A stretch of DNA of 64,000 bases, taken from NCBI RefSeq assembly GCF_029395675.1, contig NZ_CP115184.1, positions 248,001 to 312,000 on the forward strand. The letters run 5' to 3'. The stretch is from Janibacter cremeus (lineage in GTDB: Bacteria > Actinomycetota > Actinomycetes > Actinomycetales > Dermatophilaceae). This document shows positions 34,356 through 42,694 of the stretch, piece by piece. The notes beneath the pieces were generated by a model, which searched no databases, was not told the origin of the DNA, and worked only from the letters and a program-made list of their open reading frames with translations. The translations under genes and the position numbers were made by a program. Each line of letters opens with the position of its first letter. Position 1 is the stretch's first letter.

Positions 34356-35225
34356 GTGCCCGAGCTGCCCGAGGTCGAGGTCGTCCGCCGTGGTCTCGCC
34401 GGCCACGTGGCCGGACGCACCGTCGCCGACGCCGAGATCCGTGGTCACCGCGTCGCCCGCCGCCACGTCGCGGGCCCCCAAGACCTCGCCGACCGCCTGC
34501 GCGGCCGGGTGCTCACCGGGGCCCACCGCCGCGGCAAGTACCTCTGGCTCGCCCTGGCGGACCGGGAGGCGGTGCCCGACGAGGCGCTGATCGTCCACCT
34601 CGGGATGAGCGGCCAGATGCTCGTCGCCGGGCCCGGGACACCGGAGCCGAAGCACACCCACGCGCGCCTGGCGTTCACCGACGGCGGTGACGAGCTGCGC
34701 TTCGTCGACCAGCGCACGTTCGGTGGCTTCGCCCTCGCCGACCTCGTCGACGGGGTTCCCACGAGCATCGCCCACATCGCCCTCGACCCCTTCGACCCGG
34801 ACTACGACCGGTCCGCGGTCATCGCGGACATCAAGCGTCGCCGCAGCGGGATCAAGCGGGTCCTGCTCAACCAGACCGTCGTCTCCGGCATCGGCAACAT
34901 CTACGCCGACGAGGCATTGTGGCGCGCGGGCATCCACGGCGAGCGCCTGGCCAGCTCCCTGACCGGACCGGTCATCGGGCGGCTGCTCGACCACGCGAAG
35001 GACGTCATGTCCGATGCGCTCGAGCAGGGCGGCACGAGCTTCGACGCGCTGTACGTCAACGTCAACGGCGCCTCGGGGTACTTCGACCGCTCGCTGTCCG
35101 CCTACGGGCAGGAGGGCCGGCCGTGCCCCCGGTGCGGCACGACGATGCGCCGGGAGCAGTTCATGAATCGCAGCTCCACCAGCTGCCCGCGCTGCCAGGT
35201 CCGGCCGCGGAGGATCCCCGGCTGA
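34356..35225 (+). CDS. mutM: formamidopyrimidine-DNA glycosylase
   Basis: A 289-residue base-excision repair enzyme removing 8-oxoguanine and formamidopyrimidines. The N-terminus [13 protein letters not shown] supplies the catalytic proline and glutamate after removal of Met. The helix-two-turn-helix has [21 protein letters not shown], and the C-terminal zinc finger has CPRCGTT and [11 protein letters not shown] at 34356. It is convergent with the acyltransferase gene, leaving 8 bp between stops and no visible terminator. Confidence 0.95.
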   Translation: MPELPEVEVVRRGLAGHVAGRTVADAEIRGHRVARRHVAGPQDLADRLRGRVLTGAHRRGKYLWLALADREAVPDEALIVHLGMSGQMLVAGPGTPEPKHTHARLAFTDGGDELRFVDQRTFGGFALADLVDGVPTSIAHIALDPFDPDYDRSAVIADIKRRRSGIKRVLLNQTVVSGIGNIYADEALWRAGIHGERLASSLTGPVIGRLLDHAKDVMSDALEQGGTSFDALYVNVNGASGYFDRSLSAYGQEGRPCPRCGTTMRREQFMNRSSTSCPRCQVRPRRIPG

Positions 35226-35233
35226 TCCGTGCC

Positions 35234-37195
35234 TCAGGGGCGGGGGAGGTCCTTGAGCGTGACCTCCTTGCCGGTGTGCTGCTCGGACAGGTCCGCGAAG
35301 GCCTGCCGGATGGTCGCGGCGTAGGTGTGCGCCCCGCCGAGCGAGGGGTGGATGCCGTCGGACTGCAGGTCCTCGGCCTCGACGGCCGAGTCCCAGTCCG
35401 CGATCGCGACATTGGGGTGCTCGTCGGCGATCTCCTCCAGGGCCGCGTTGTCCCCGCCGATGCGCGAGAGGCGGTCGGCGTGCAGGTTGACCAGGACGAC
35501 CATCCGCTTCTCACCGATCTCGGCCAGGATCTCCTCCACGGTCTCCGGGTCGGTCCCGGCGTTCGTGCCGAAGGCGAGGACCACCGCCCGGCGGAGTGAG
35601 TCGTCCGCCGCGGCGACGGCGGACAGGCCGTCGGCCCACTGGCGGTTGGACTTGGCATCGATCCGCACGCCGGGGAAGTAGTACTCCAGGGCAGGAACGG
35701 CGCCGACCACCATGGAGTCGCCGAAGATCACCATCTCCTGGCCCGTGGGCATGGTGAAGTCCTTGCGGCGCTCCTTCGAGTCGCTCGGTGAGTCCTCCTG
35801 CGTGTCGGCCCCGCCGCTCGCCGCAGACGCCGGGGTGCTCGCGCCGGCCGTGGCGGGGGAGTCCTTCGTCTGCTGGGCGATCCGGGCCTGGTTGTCCTCG
35901 ATCATCTGCTGGGTGCGGCTGATCTCGGGCGCGGTGAGGACCACGAAGGCAAGTGCCGCAGCCAGGAGGACCACGGTGCCGGTGACGACCCGGCGGCCAC
36001 CGAGGGAGAAGGAGCGCACCGAGGTCGCGACGTGCCGCAGGCTCCCGCGGAAGCCCAGGCGTCGCACCGGGGTCTCGACGAAGCGGAAGGACAGGTCGGC
36101 CAGGGCGAGGGTGACCAGGACCGCCCAGATCCGCGTCCAGACGAACTCTTCCGTCCCGGCGTTGGTGGGGATGTCCTGACCGACGATGAGGATGACCGGC
36201 CAGTGCCAGAGGTAGATGCCGTAGGAGCGCCGGCCGACCCAGACCAGGGGGGCCAGGTCCAGGACGGAGCGAAGGGGGCCGGGCCGCTCGACGGCGGCGA
36301 GCAGCAGCAGGGCGGTCGCGACCGAGACCAGCGGGATGCCCAGGCGGAACGTCCAGGCGCTGCCCTCGCCGGCCAGCACCAGCAGGGCGGCGATCGTGAC
36401 GAGCGAGCCCCCGACCAGCCAGCTGCGGCGCTCCCGCCAGATCGCCGTGGTGGTCCAGGCGCGGGTCGGCCCGGTCCACGCGATCGCCAGCGCGGCCCCG
36501 AGCATCAGCCCGAAGAGGTGGGTGTCGGTGCCGTAGTAGGCCCGAGTGGGGTTGGCCGGGTCGTACGTCACGGCCATCATGACCGCCGAGGCCACGCCGA
36601 CACCGAGGACGAGCGCGGCGAGCGCGCCCTCCGTCACGGCGAGATACCTGTGCAGGGCGAGCAGGACGAGCGTCACCAGCGGCCAGAAGAGGTAGAACTG
36701 CTCCTCGACCGCCAGGCTCCAGAAGTTCATGAACAGCTGCGGCGAGGTCGCGGCGAAGTAGTTGCTGCCGTGGGCGATCTCGAGCCAGTTGGTCGAGAAG
36801 GTCAGGGCGCCGAGGGCCTGTCGGCGGATGCCGACGAGCAGGTCGGTCTCGACGGTGCGGGCGATGAGGATCGCGACCGGCACGACGACGACGAGCGCCG
36901 GCAGCAGCCGTCGGGCGCGCCGGGTCCAGAAGCCGATGAGGTCGACCCGGCCGGTGCTGCGCTTCTCCCGCACGAGCAGCGTCGTGATGAGGAAGCCGGA
37001 GATGACGAAGAAGATGTCGACGCCGAGGAACCCACCGGGCAACCAGTCGGGGTCGAGGTGGAAGACGATGACGGCCGCGATCGCGAGCGCACGCAGGCCG
37101 TCCAGACCGGCCAGGTGGCCGCGCGGGGTCCGCGTCGGTGCGGCGGACGCGGACGACGCCACCCTGGCGTCGTCGATGGTGGAGGTGGGAGCCAC
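35234..37195 (-). CDS. acyltransferase-3 / SGNH fusion, OatA-like cell-surface O-acyltransferase
   Basis: A 653-residue membrane protein. The N-terminal part (about residues 30-400) is an acyltransferase-3 domain with ten or so membrane helices, including LDGLRALAIAAVIVFHLDPDW, FFVISGFLITTLL and NFWSLAVEEQFYLFWPL. The C-terminal part is an extracellular SGNH domain with FGDSMVVG near residue 490 and SDGIHPS near the end. A Ser/Ala/Thr linker joins them. Such proteins O-acetylate peptidoglycan or other surface glycans; the substrate here is unknown. GTG at 37195 lies 7 bases after TAGCGT on the minus strand, supporting a leaderless start. GTG at 37213 is an alternative. Confidence 0.85.
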   Translation of the reverse strand: MAPTSTIDDARVASSASAAPTRTPRGHLAGLDGLRALAIAAVIVFHLDPDWLPGGFLGVDIFFVISGFLITTLLVREKRSTGRVDLIGFWTRRARRLLPALVVVVPVAILIARTVETDLLVGIRRQALGALTFSTNWLEIAHGSNYFAATSPQLFMNFWSLAVEEQFYLFWPLVTLVLLALHRYLAVTEGALAALVLGVGVASAVMMAVTYDPANPTRAYYGTDTHLFGLMLGAALAIAWTGPTRAWTTTAIWRERRSWLVGGSLVTIAALLVLAGEGSAWTFRLGIPLVSVATALLLLAAVERPGPLRSVLDLAPLVWVGRRSYGIYLWHWPVILIVGQDIPTNAGTEEFVWTRIWAVLVTLALADLSFRFVETPVRRLGFRGSLRHVATSVRSFSLGGRRVVTGTVVLLAAALAFVVLTAPEISRTQQMIEDNQARIAQQTKDSPATAGASTPASAASGGADTQEDSPSDSKERRKDFTMPTGQEMVIFGDSMVVGAVPALEYYFPGVRIDAKSNRQWADGLSAVAAADDSLRRAVVLAFGTNAGTDPETVEEILAEIGEKRMVVLVNLHADRLSRIGGDNAALEEIADEHPNVAIADWDSAVEAEDLQSDGIHPSLGGAHTYAATIRQAFADLSEQHTGKEVTLKDLPRP

Positions 37196-37265
37196 GTGTC
37201 CGACGCTAGGCACTGACTGCGCCCGGGTGGGGGAGGCGCACCGGTCAGAGCGGTAGTTTCGCCCC

Positions 37266-37568
37266 ATGAGTTCCGAGCAGACAGGGACCGTTCGCTCCAC
37301 GTGGTTCGTCCGCGGTCGCGTGCAAGGAGTCGGCTTCCGGTGGTGGACCCGGGCGCGTGCGCTCGAGATCGGGCTCGTCGGCCATGCCCGCAACATGGAC
37401 GACGGCCGCGTCGAGGTCGTCGCCGAGGGGACGCCCGAGGAGCTCGACCGGCTCGACGCGCTGCTGCGCGAGGAGCCCTCCGGGACGGCGCGGCCGGGGC
37501 GGGTCACCGCCGTCGGCCGGGTCGACCAGGATGCTCGGGGCGACATCCTCGGCTTCGTGGAGAAGTGA
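37266..37568 (+). CDS. acyP: acylphosphatase
   Basis: A 100-residue small enzyme hydrolysing carboxyl phosphates such as acetyl phosphate. The phosphate-binding loop with catalytic arginine is GRVQGVGFRWW (about residues 17-27). The catalytic asparagine is in GHARNMDDGRVEVVAEG. ATG at 37266 lies 6 bases after TAGTTT (37254-37259), so it is probably leaderless. It is divergent from the acyltransferase and often sits between mutM and smc in actinobacteria. Confidence 0.93.
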   Translation: MSSEQTGTVRSTWFVRGRVQGVGFRWWTRARALEIGLVGHARNMDDGRVEVVAEGTPEELDRLDALLREEPSGTARPGRVTAVGRVDQDARGDILGFVEK

Positions 37569-37620
37569 GGGCCCCCGGCCGGGCGAGTTCTCTGCGTGAG
37601 CGTGGCTTAGCCTTGGCCGG

Positions 37621-37926
37621 GTGAGTGAGACGCATCCCGATCTGCTGCAGCTGCGGCAGTCCATCGACAACATCGACGCCGCGCTGATCCACCTGCTCGC
37701 CGAGCGGTTCAAGGCTACCCAGAGCGTCGGTGAGCTCAAGGCCCGCATTCGGATGCCTCCGGCGGACCCGGCACGTGAGGAGCGCCAGATCACCCGGCTG
37801 AGGGACCTCGCCGACGAGTCCGGCCTCGACCCGGTCTTCGCGGAGAAGTTCCTCAACTTCGTCATCGCCGAGGTCATCCACCACCACGAGCGGATCGCCG
37901 GCGAGACCACGGGGACCGAGTCATGA
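37621..37926 (+). CDS. chorismate mutase, AroQ class
   Basis: A 101-residue all-helical chorismate mutase making prephenate for phenylalanine and tyrosine. It shows the AroQ pattern LRQSIDNIDAALIHLLAERF followed by VGELKARI. It lacks a signal peptide, so it is cytoplasmic. It may need a DAHP synthase partner for full activity, as known for short mycobacterial mutases. GTG at 37621; the stop overlaps the start of map in an ATGA junction. Confidence 0.88.
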   Translation: MSETHPDLLQLRQSIDNIDAALIHLLAERFKATQSVGELKARIRMPPADPAREERQITRLRDLADESGLDPVFAEKFLNFVIAEVIHHHERIAGETTGTES

Positions 37927-38687
37927 TCGAGCTGAAGACCCCCGAGGAGATCGAGGCGATGCGGCCCGCGGGTCGGCTCGTGCGCTCCGTGCTCGACGCG
38001 CTCGTCGAGGCCGCGGAGGTGGGGACGAACCTCCTCGAGCTCGATGCGCTCGCCCACGACATGATCCGTCGCGCCGGTGGGGTGTCCTGCTACATCGACT
38101 ACCACCCCTCCTTCGGGGCGATGCCCTTCGGCAAGGTGCTGTGCACCTCGGTCAACGACGCGGTGCTGCACGGCCTGCCGCACGACTACCGCCTGCGCGA
38201 CGGGGACCTGCTGTCCGTCGACTTCGCCGTCGAGGTCGACGGCTGGGTCGGCGACGCCGCGCGCTCCTTCGTCATCGGCACGCCCGACCCGCAGGACCTG
38301 CGTCTCATCGACACCACGGAGCGCGCCCTGGCGGCGGCCATCGACATCGCCCGCCCCGGCAGGAAGCTCGGGGACCTGGGCGCGGCGATCTCCGAGGTCG
38401 CCCGCGGCGAGGGCTACACCGTCAACACCCAGTTCGGCGGGCACGGCGTCGGCCGCACGATGCACGGCGACCCGCACGTGCCCAACGCCGGCCGTCCGGG
38501 TCGCGGGATGCCCCTCCGACCGGGCCTCGTCATCGCGATCGAGCCGTGGTTCATGGCCGGCACCGACGAGATCCGGACCGACCCCGACGGCTGGACCCTG
38601 CGCAGCAAGGACGGCTCGCGCGGCGCCCACAGCGAGCACACGATCGCCATCACCGACGGCGACCCCGTCATCCTCACCGCCGGCTGA
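37923..38687 (+). CDS. map: methionine aminopeptidase, type I
   Basis: A 254-residue metalloprotease removing initiator methionine. The five metal ligands are visible: Asp in LLSVDFAVEV, Asp in GWVGDAARSF, His in FGGHGVGRTMHG, Glu in VIAIEPWF and Glu in GAHSEHTIAI. There is no N-terminal extension. Translationally coupled to the chorismate mutase gene by a 4-base overlap. Actinobacteria usually have two map genes; this may be one of a pair. Confidence 0.93.
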   Translation: MIELKTPEEIEAMRPAGRLVRSVLDALVEAAEVGTNLLELDALAHDMIRRAGGVSCYIDYHPSFGAMPFGKVLCTSVNDAVLHGLPHDYRLRDGDLLSVDFAVEVDGWVGDAARSFVIGTPDPQDLRLIDTTERALAAAIDIARPGRKLGDLGAAISEVARGEGYTVNTQFGGHGVGRTMHGDPHVPNAGRPGRGMPLRPGLVIAIEPWFMAGTDEIRTDPDGWTLRSKDGSRGAHSEHTIAITDGDPVILTAG

Positions 38688-38797
38688 CCCGGGCCCGTTC
38701 CGCGACCGGGGGCGGGCTGACGCAAGGGCTCGAGTCGACGCTCGGGAAGTAGAGTGACCGGGATCGTCGTCCCCCGTCTGCCCGAGGAGTCCCGCTC

Positions 38798-41700
38798 GTG
38801 TACGTCAAGAGCCTCACCCTCAAGGGCTTCAAGTCGTTCGCCTCGTCGACGCACCTGCGCCTCGAGCCGGGCATCACGTGCATCGTCGGCCCCAACGGCT
38901 CGGGCAAGTCCAACGTCGTCGACGCGCTCGCGTGGGTGATGGGGGAGCAGGGGGCGAAGTCCCTGCGCGGCGGCAAGATGGAGGACGTCATCTTCGCCGG
39001 CACCACCGGTCGCGCGGCACTCGGCCGCGCCGAGGTGACGATGACGATCGACAACACCGACGGGGCGCTGCCGATCGACTACTCCGAGGTGACGATCAGC
39101 CGCACGATGTTCCGCAACGGCGGGTCGGAGTACGCCATCAACGGCACCTCCTGCCGACTGCTCGACATCCAGGAGCTGCTCTCCGACTCCGGCATCGGGC
39201 GGGAGATGCACGTCATCGTCGGGCAGGGCCAGCTCGACGCCGTCCTGCGGGCGACGGCCGAGGACCGCCGCGGCTTCATCGAGGAGGCCGCAGGCGTCCT
39301 CAAGCACCGCAAGCGCAAGGAGAAGGCGCTGCGCAAGCTCGACGGGATGGAGGCCAACCTCTCCCGGGTCGCCGACCTCACCTCCGAGATCCGCCGCCAG
39401 CTCGGCCCCCTCGGCCGCCAGGCGGAGACCGCGCGCAAGGCCGCCGTCATCCAGGCCGACGCCCGCGACGCGCGCCACCGTCTCCTGGCCGACGACCTCG
39501 TGCGGATGACCTCCGCCCTCGAGCAGGAGGTCGCCGACGAGGAGGCCATGCTCGCCCGTCGCAAGACCCTCGAGGAGGCCGTCGCCGCGGTCCGCGACCG
39601 GATCACCGCCCACGAGGAGGCCGGGGCCGCCGCCACCGCGCAGCTCGCCGCCGCCCGGGACCGGGCCGTGCGCCTGGCCTCCCTCACCGACAAGCTCACC
39701 GCGACCGCGGAGCTGGCTGCCGAGCGGGTCCGCCTGCTCGGGCAGGACGAGGAGGTCGAGACCACGAGTGGCCGCGACCCCGAGGCGCTCCGGGCGCAGG
39801 CCGCCCGGGCCCGCGAGGACGAGGACGCCCTGCGCGCCGAGATCGCGGAGGCCACCGACCAGCTCGCCGAGACCGTCGCCGCCCGGGAGGCCGCGGAGAA
39901 GGCCTTCGCCGAGGAGCAGCGGCGCATCACCGCCCTCGCGCAGCGCGCCGCGGACCGGCGGGAGGGCCTGGCCCGCCTCGCGGGGCAGGTGGGCGCCCGT
40001 CGCTCCCGGATCGAGGCAGCCGAGGCCGAGGTCGGCCGGCTCCGGGAGAGCGTGTCCACCGCACTGGCCCGAGCCGACGAGGCCGAGCGCGAGTTCACCC
40101 GGCTCGAGAGCACGATCGCCGACGAGGAGGGCAGCGAGGAGGGACTCGACGACGCCTACGAGAAGGCCGCCGGAGCCCTCGACGAGGCCGCCGCGCAGGT
40201 CGAGAAGATCACCGAGGCGGGACGCACCGCCGAGCGCGACCGCCAGTCGGCCCAGGCCCGGCTGGAGGCCCTCGAGCTCAGCCTGCGCCGCAAGGACGGC
40301 GTCGAGGCGCTGAAGGAGGCCTCCGCCGACGAGCACGAGATCCTCGGCTCCGTCGCCGAGCTCGTCGCGGTCAGCGGTGGCCACGAGGCCGCCGTCGCCG
40401 CGGCCCTCGACCAGGCCGGCAACGCCCTGGCCGTCGGCAGCGTCGACGCCGCCGCCCGCGCCGTCGAGCGGCTGCGCTCCGAGGACTCCGGCCGCGCGCA
40501 CCTCGTCGTCGGCGCCACCGCCCGCCCGCGCGGTCGCGACGGGTGGCCGTCCCTCCCTTCGCACGCGGTCTGGGCGCTCGACGTGGTCACCGCGCCCACC
40601 GAGGTGCGACCCGCCGTCGAGCAGGTCCTCGAGCGGGTGGCCATCGTCCCGGACACCCCGGACGCCCTCGCGCTGCTCTCGGAGACCGGCGACCTCACGG
40701 TCGTCACCGGGGACGGCGACGTCTACGGCCCCGGCTTCGTCCGCGGCGGGTCCAGCGCCGCCCCGAGCCTGCTCGAGCTGCAGGCCGCCGTCGACGAGAC
40801 CCGCGCCGTGCTCGAGGACGCCACCCGCCGCAGCGAGGAGTCGACCTTCGCCCTGACACGGGCCAGGGAGACCCTCGCCGAGCGCGCCGAGGCGCGCGAT
40901 GCCGCGATGGAGGCGCTCCACGAGTCGGACGCGCGGATGGCCGCCGTCGCCGAGCAGCTCGGGGCGCTGGGGACGACCGCCCGCACCGCCCGGGCCGAGG
41001 CGGAGCGCACCCAGTCCTCCATCGCGCAGGCGACGGACGCGCTCGAGTCCGACCGGGCCGAGCTGGCCGAGCTCGAGCAGCGCCTCGAGGACGCCTCCGC
41101 GGAGCCCGCCGAGGACGAGGGCGACGACGCCACGGACGACCGCGACCGCCTCGAGCTCGAGGCGGCCTCGGCCCGCACCGCCGAGACCGAGGTGCGGCTC
41201 GCCCTGCGCACCAAGGAGGAGCGGGCCCGCTCGCTGCACGGCCGCGCCGAGTCGCTCGAGGGGGCGGCGCGCAACGAGATCGCCGCCCGGGAGCGACTTC
41301 GGGAGCGAAGGGAGCGGCGCCGCCGGGAGGCCGAGGTCGCCGCTGCCGTCGAGACCGCCGCGCGCTGGTCCGCCGGACGCATCGCCGCCGCGGCCGAGAC
41401 GGCCGGCCGAGAGCGCGACGCGGGCGAGTCGGCGCGTGCCGAGCGCGACGAGGCCCTGCGGGGTCTGCGCACGGAGCTGACCGAGCAGCAGGACGCGCTG
41501 CGCGAGCTGACCGACGAGGTGCACCGTGACGAGGTCGCCCGGGCACAGCAGGTCGCCAGGATCGAGCAGCTGCAGACGCGGGCCGTCGAGGAGCTGGGTG
41601 TCGACCCGGACGTCCTCATGGAGGAGTTCGGCCCGCACCAGCTCGTGCCGCACGTGCCGGGACCCGACGAGGACCCCGAGTCCGCGGATTTCCCGCCACC

Positions 41701-42391
41701 GCAGCCCTACGAGCGCGCCGTCCAGGAGAAGCGCCTGCGCGCGGCCGAGCGGGGACTGAAGTCGCTGGGCAAGGTCAACCCGCTCGCGCTGGAGGAGTTC
41801 GCGGCGCTCGAGGAGCGGCACACCTTCCTCACCACGCAGCTGGAGGACCTGCGCCGCTCCAAGCAGGACCTGCTCGACATCGTCTCCGAGATCGACGAGC
41901 GGGTGGAGCAGGTCTTCGCCGAGGCCTTCGCCGACACGGCCGAGCAGTTCCGGGGCGTCTTCTCCCGGCTCTTCCCGGGGGGAGAGGGCAAGCTCGTCCT
42001 CACCGACCCCGGCAACATGCTCACCACGGGCATCGAGGTCGAGGCCCGCCCGCCCGGCAAGAAGGTCAAGCGGTTGTCGCTGCTCTCCGGCGGCGAGCGC
42101 TCGCTCGTCGCCGTCGCGCTGCTCGTGGCCATCTTCAAGGCCCGGCCCTCGCCCTTCTACATCATGGACGAGGTCGAGGCCGCCCTCGACGACACCAACC
42201 TCGGCCGACTGATCATGCTCTTCGAGGAGCTGCGCGACTCCAGTCAGCTGATCGTCATCACCCACCAGAAGAAGACGATGGAGGTGGCCGACGCGCTCTA
42301 CGGCGTCTCGATGCGCGGCGACGGCATCACCACCGTCGTCAGCCAGCGGCTGCGGGACGTCGCGCCCGAGGGCGAGCAGCAACCCGCCTGA
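38798..42391 (+). CDS. smc: chromosome partition protein SMC
   Basis: A 1197-residue SMC ATPase for chromosome organisation and segregation, acting with ScpA and ScpB. The N-terminal Walker A is GPNGSGKSNVVDA (residues about 30-42). Long coiled coils flank a hinge at about residues 510-660. The C-terminal ABC signature is LLSGGERSLVAVALL (about 1094-1108) and Walker B is FYIMDEVEAALDDTN. The Q-loop sequence GQGQLDAVL is present. GTG at 38798 follows GAGGAG. A 100-bp gap after map carries its promoter. Length is normal. Confidence 0.96.
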   Translation: MYVKSLTLKGFKSFASSTHLRLEPGITCIVGPNGSGKSNVVDALAWVMGEQGAKSLRGGKMEDVIFAGTTGRAALGRAEVTMTIDNTDGALPIDYSEVTISRTMFRNGGSEYAINGTSCRLLDIQELLSDSGIGREMHVIVGQGQLDAVLRATAEDRRGFIEEAAGVLKHRKRKEKALRKLDGMEANLSRVADLTSEIRRQLGPLGRQAETARKAAVIQADARDARHRLLADDLVRMTSALEQEVADEEAMLARRKTLEEAVAAVRDRITAHEEAGAAATAQLAAARDRAVRLASLTDKLTATAELAAERVRLLGQDEEVETTSGRDPEALRAQAARAREDEDALRAEIAEATDQLAETVAAREAAEKAFAEEQRRITALAQRAADRREGLARLAGQVGARRSRIEAAEAEVGRLRESVSTALARADEAEREFTRLESTIADEEGSEEGLDDAYEKAAGALDEAAAQVEKITEAGRTAERDRQSAQARLEALELSLRRKDGVEALKEASADEHEILGSVAELVAVSGGHEAAVAAALDQAGNALAVGSVDAAARAVERLRSEDSGRAHLVVGATARPRGRDGWPSLPSHAVWALDVVTAPTEVRPAVEQVLERVAIVPDTPDALALLSETGDLTVVTGDGDVYGPGFVRGGSSAAPSLLELQAAVDETRAVLEDATRRSEESTFALTRARETLAERAEARDAAMEALHESDARMAAVAEQLGALGTTARTARAEAERTQSSIAQATDALESDRAELAELEQRLEDASAEPAEDEGDDATDDRDRLELEAASARTAETEVRLALRTKEERARSLHGRAESLEGAARNEIAARERLRERRERRRREAEVAAAVETAARWSAGRIAAAAETAGRERDAGESARAERDEALRGLRTELTEQQDALRELTDEVHRDEVARAQQVARIEQLQTRAVEELGVDPDVLMEEFGPHQLVPHVPGPDEDPESADFPPPQPYERAVQEKRLRAAERGLKSLGKVNPLALEEFAALEERHTFLTTQLEDLRRSKQDLLDIVSEIDERVEQVFAEAFADTAEQFRGVFSRLFPGGEGKLVLTDPGNMLTTGIEVEARPPGKKVKRLSLLSGGERSLVAVALLVAIFKARPSPFYIMDEVEAALDDTNLGRLIMLFEELRDSSQLIVITHQKKTMEVADALYGVSMRGDGITTVVSQRLRDVAPEGEQQPA

Positions 42392-42457
42392 GGTCACGGC
42401 CGCGTCCCAGCGGCCTGTCGAGTTGAGTGGCGGCGGCCGGGAGGAGACTATTGCCCT

Positions 42458-42694
42458 ATGACCGCCGTAATCGTGGGGCTGCTGATCTGCCTCGTCCTCT
42501 CCGCCGTGGTGATGGCCCTCGTCGCGATCCCCGCCCGTCGCGACGGGCGCGAGATCCTGACCGCCCGCGGGGAGCGCGTGGTGGTCAAGGTCCGCGAGCG
42601 GACGGACAACGCCTCCACCCGCGCCTCCGAGGCCGTCGCCCAGGCCACCCCGACGCGACGGTCGACCCCGCCGAGCAACCGAAAGGCCTCATGA
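42458..42694 (+). CDS. small single-pass membrane protein, unknown function
   Basis: A 78-residue protein. Residues 3-25 are one hydrophobic helix (VIVGLLICLVLSAVVMALVAI). A basic cytoplasm-like region and a Ser/Thr/Arg-rich tail follow. No family is recognised. ATG at 42458 lies 6 bases after GACTAT, suggesting a leaderless mRNA. Its stop overlaps the start of the M13 peptidase gene in an ATGA junction, so the two are coupled and the small protein may anchor, regulate or simply lead translation of the peptidase. Confidence 0.65.
   Translation: MTAVIVGLLICLVLSAVVMALVAIPARRDGREILTARGERVVVKVRERTDNASTRASEAVAQATPTRRSTPPSNRKAS

Noticed and set aside
38414..42397. Very long open frame on the minus strand opposite smc.
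   Set aside because: High GC content keeps the antisense frame open; its predicted protein is low-complexity and smc is unquestionably the real gene.
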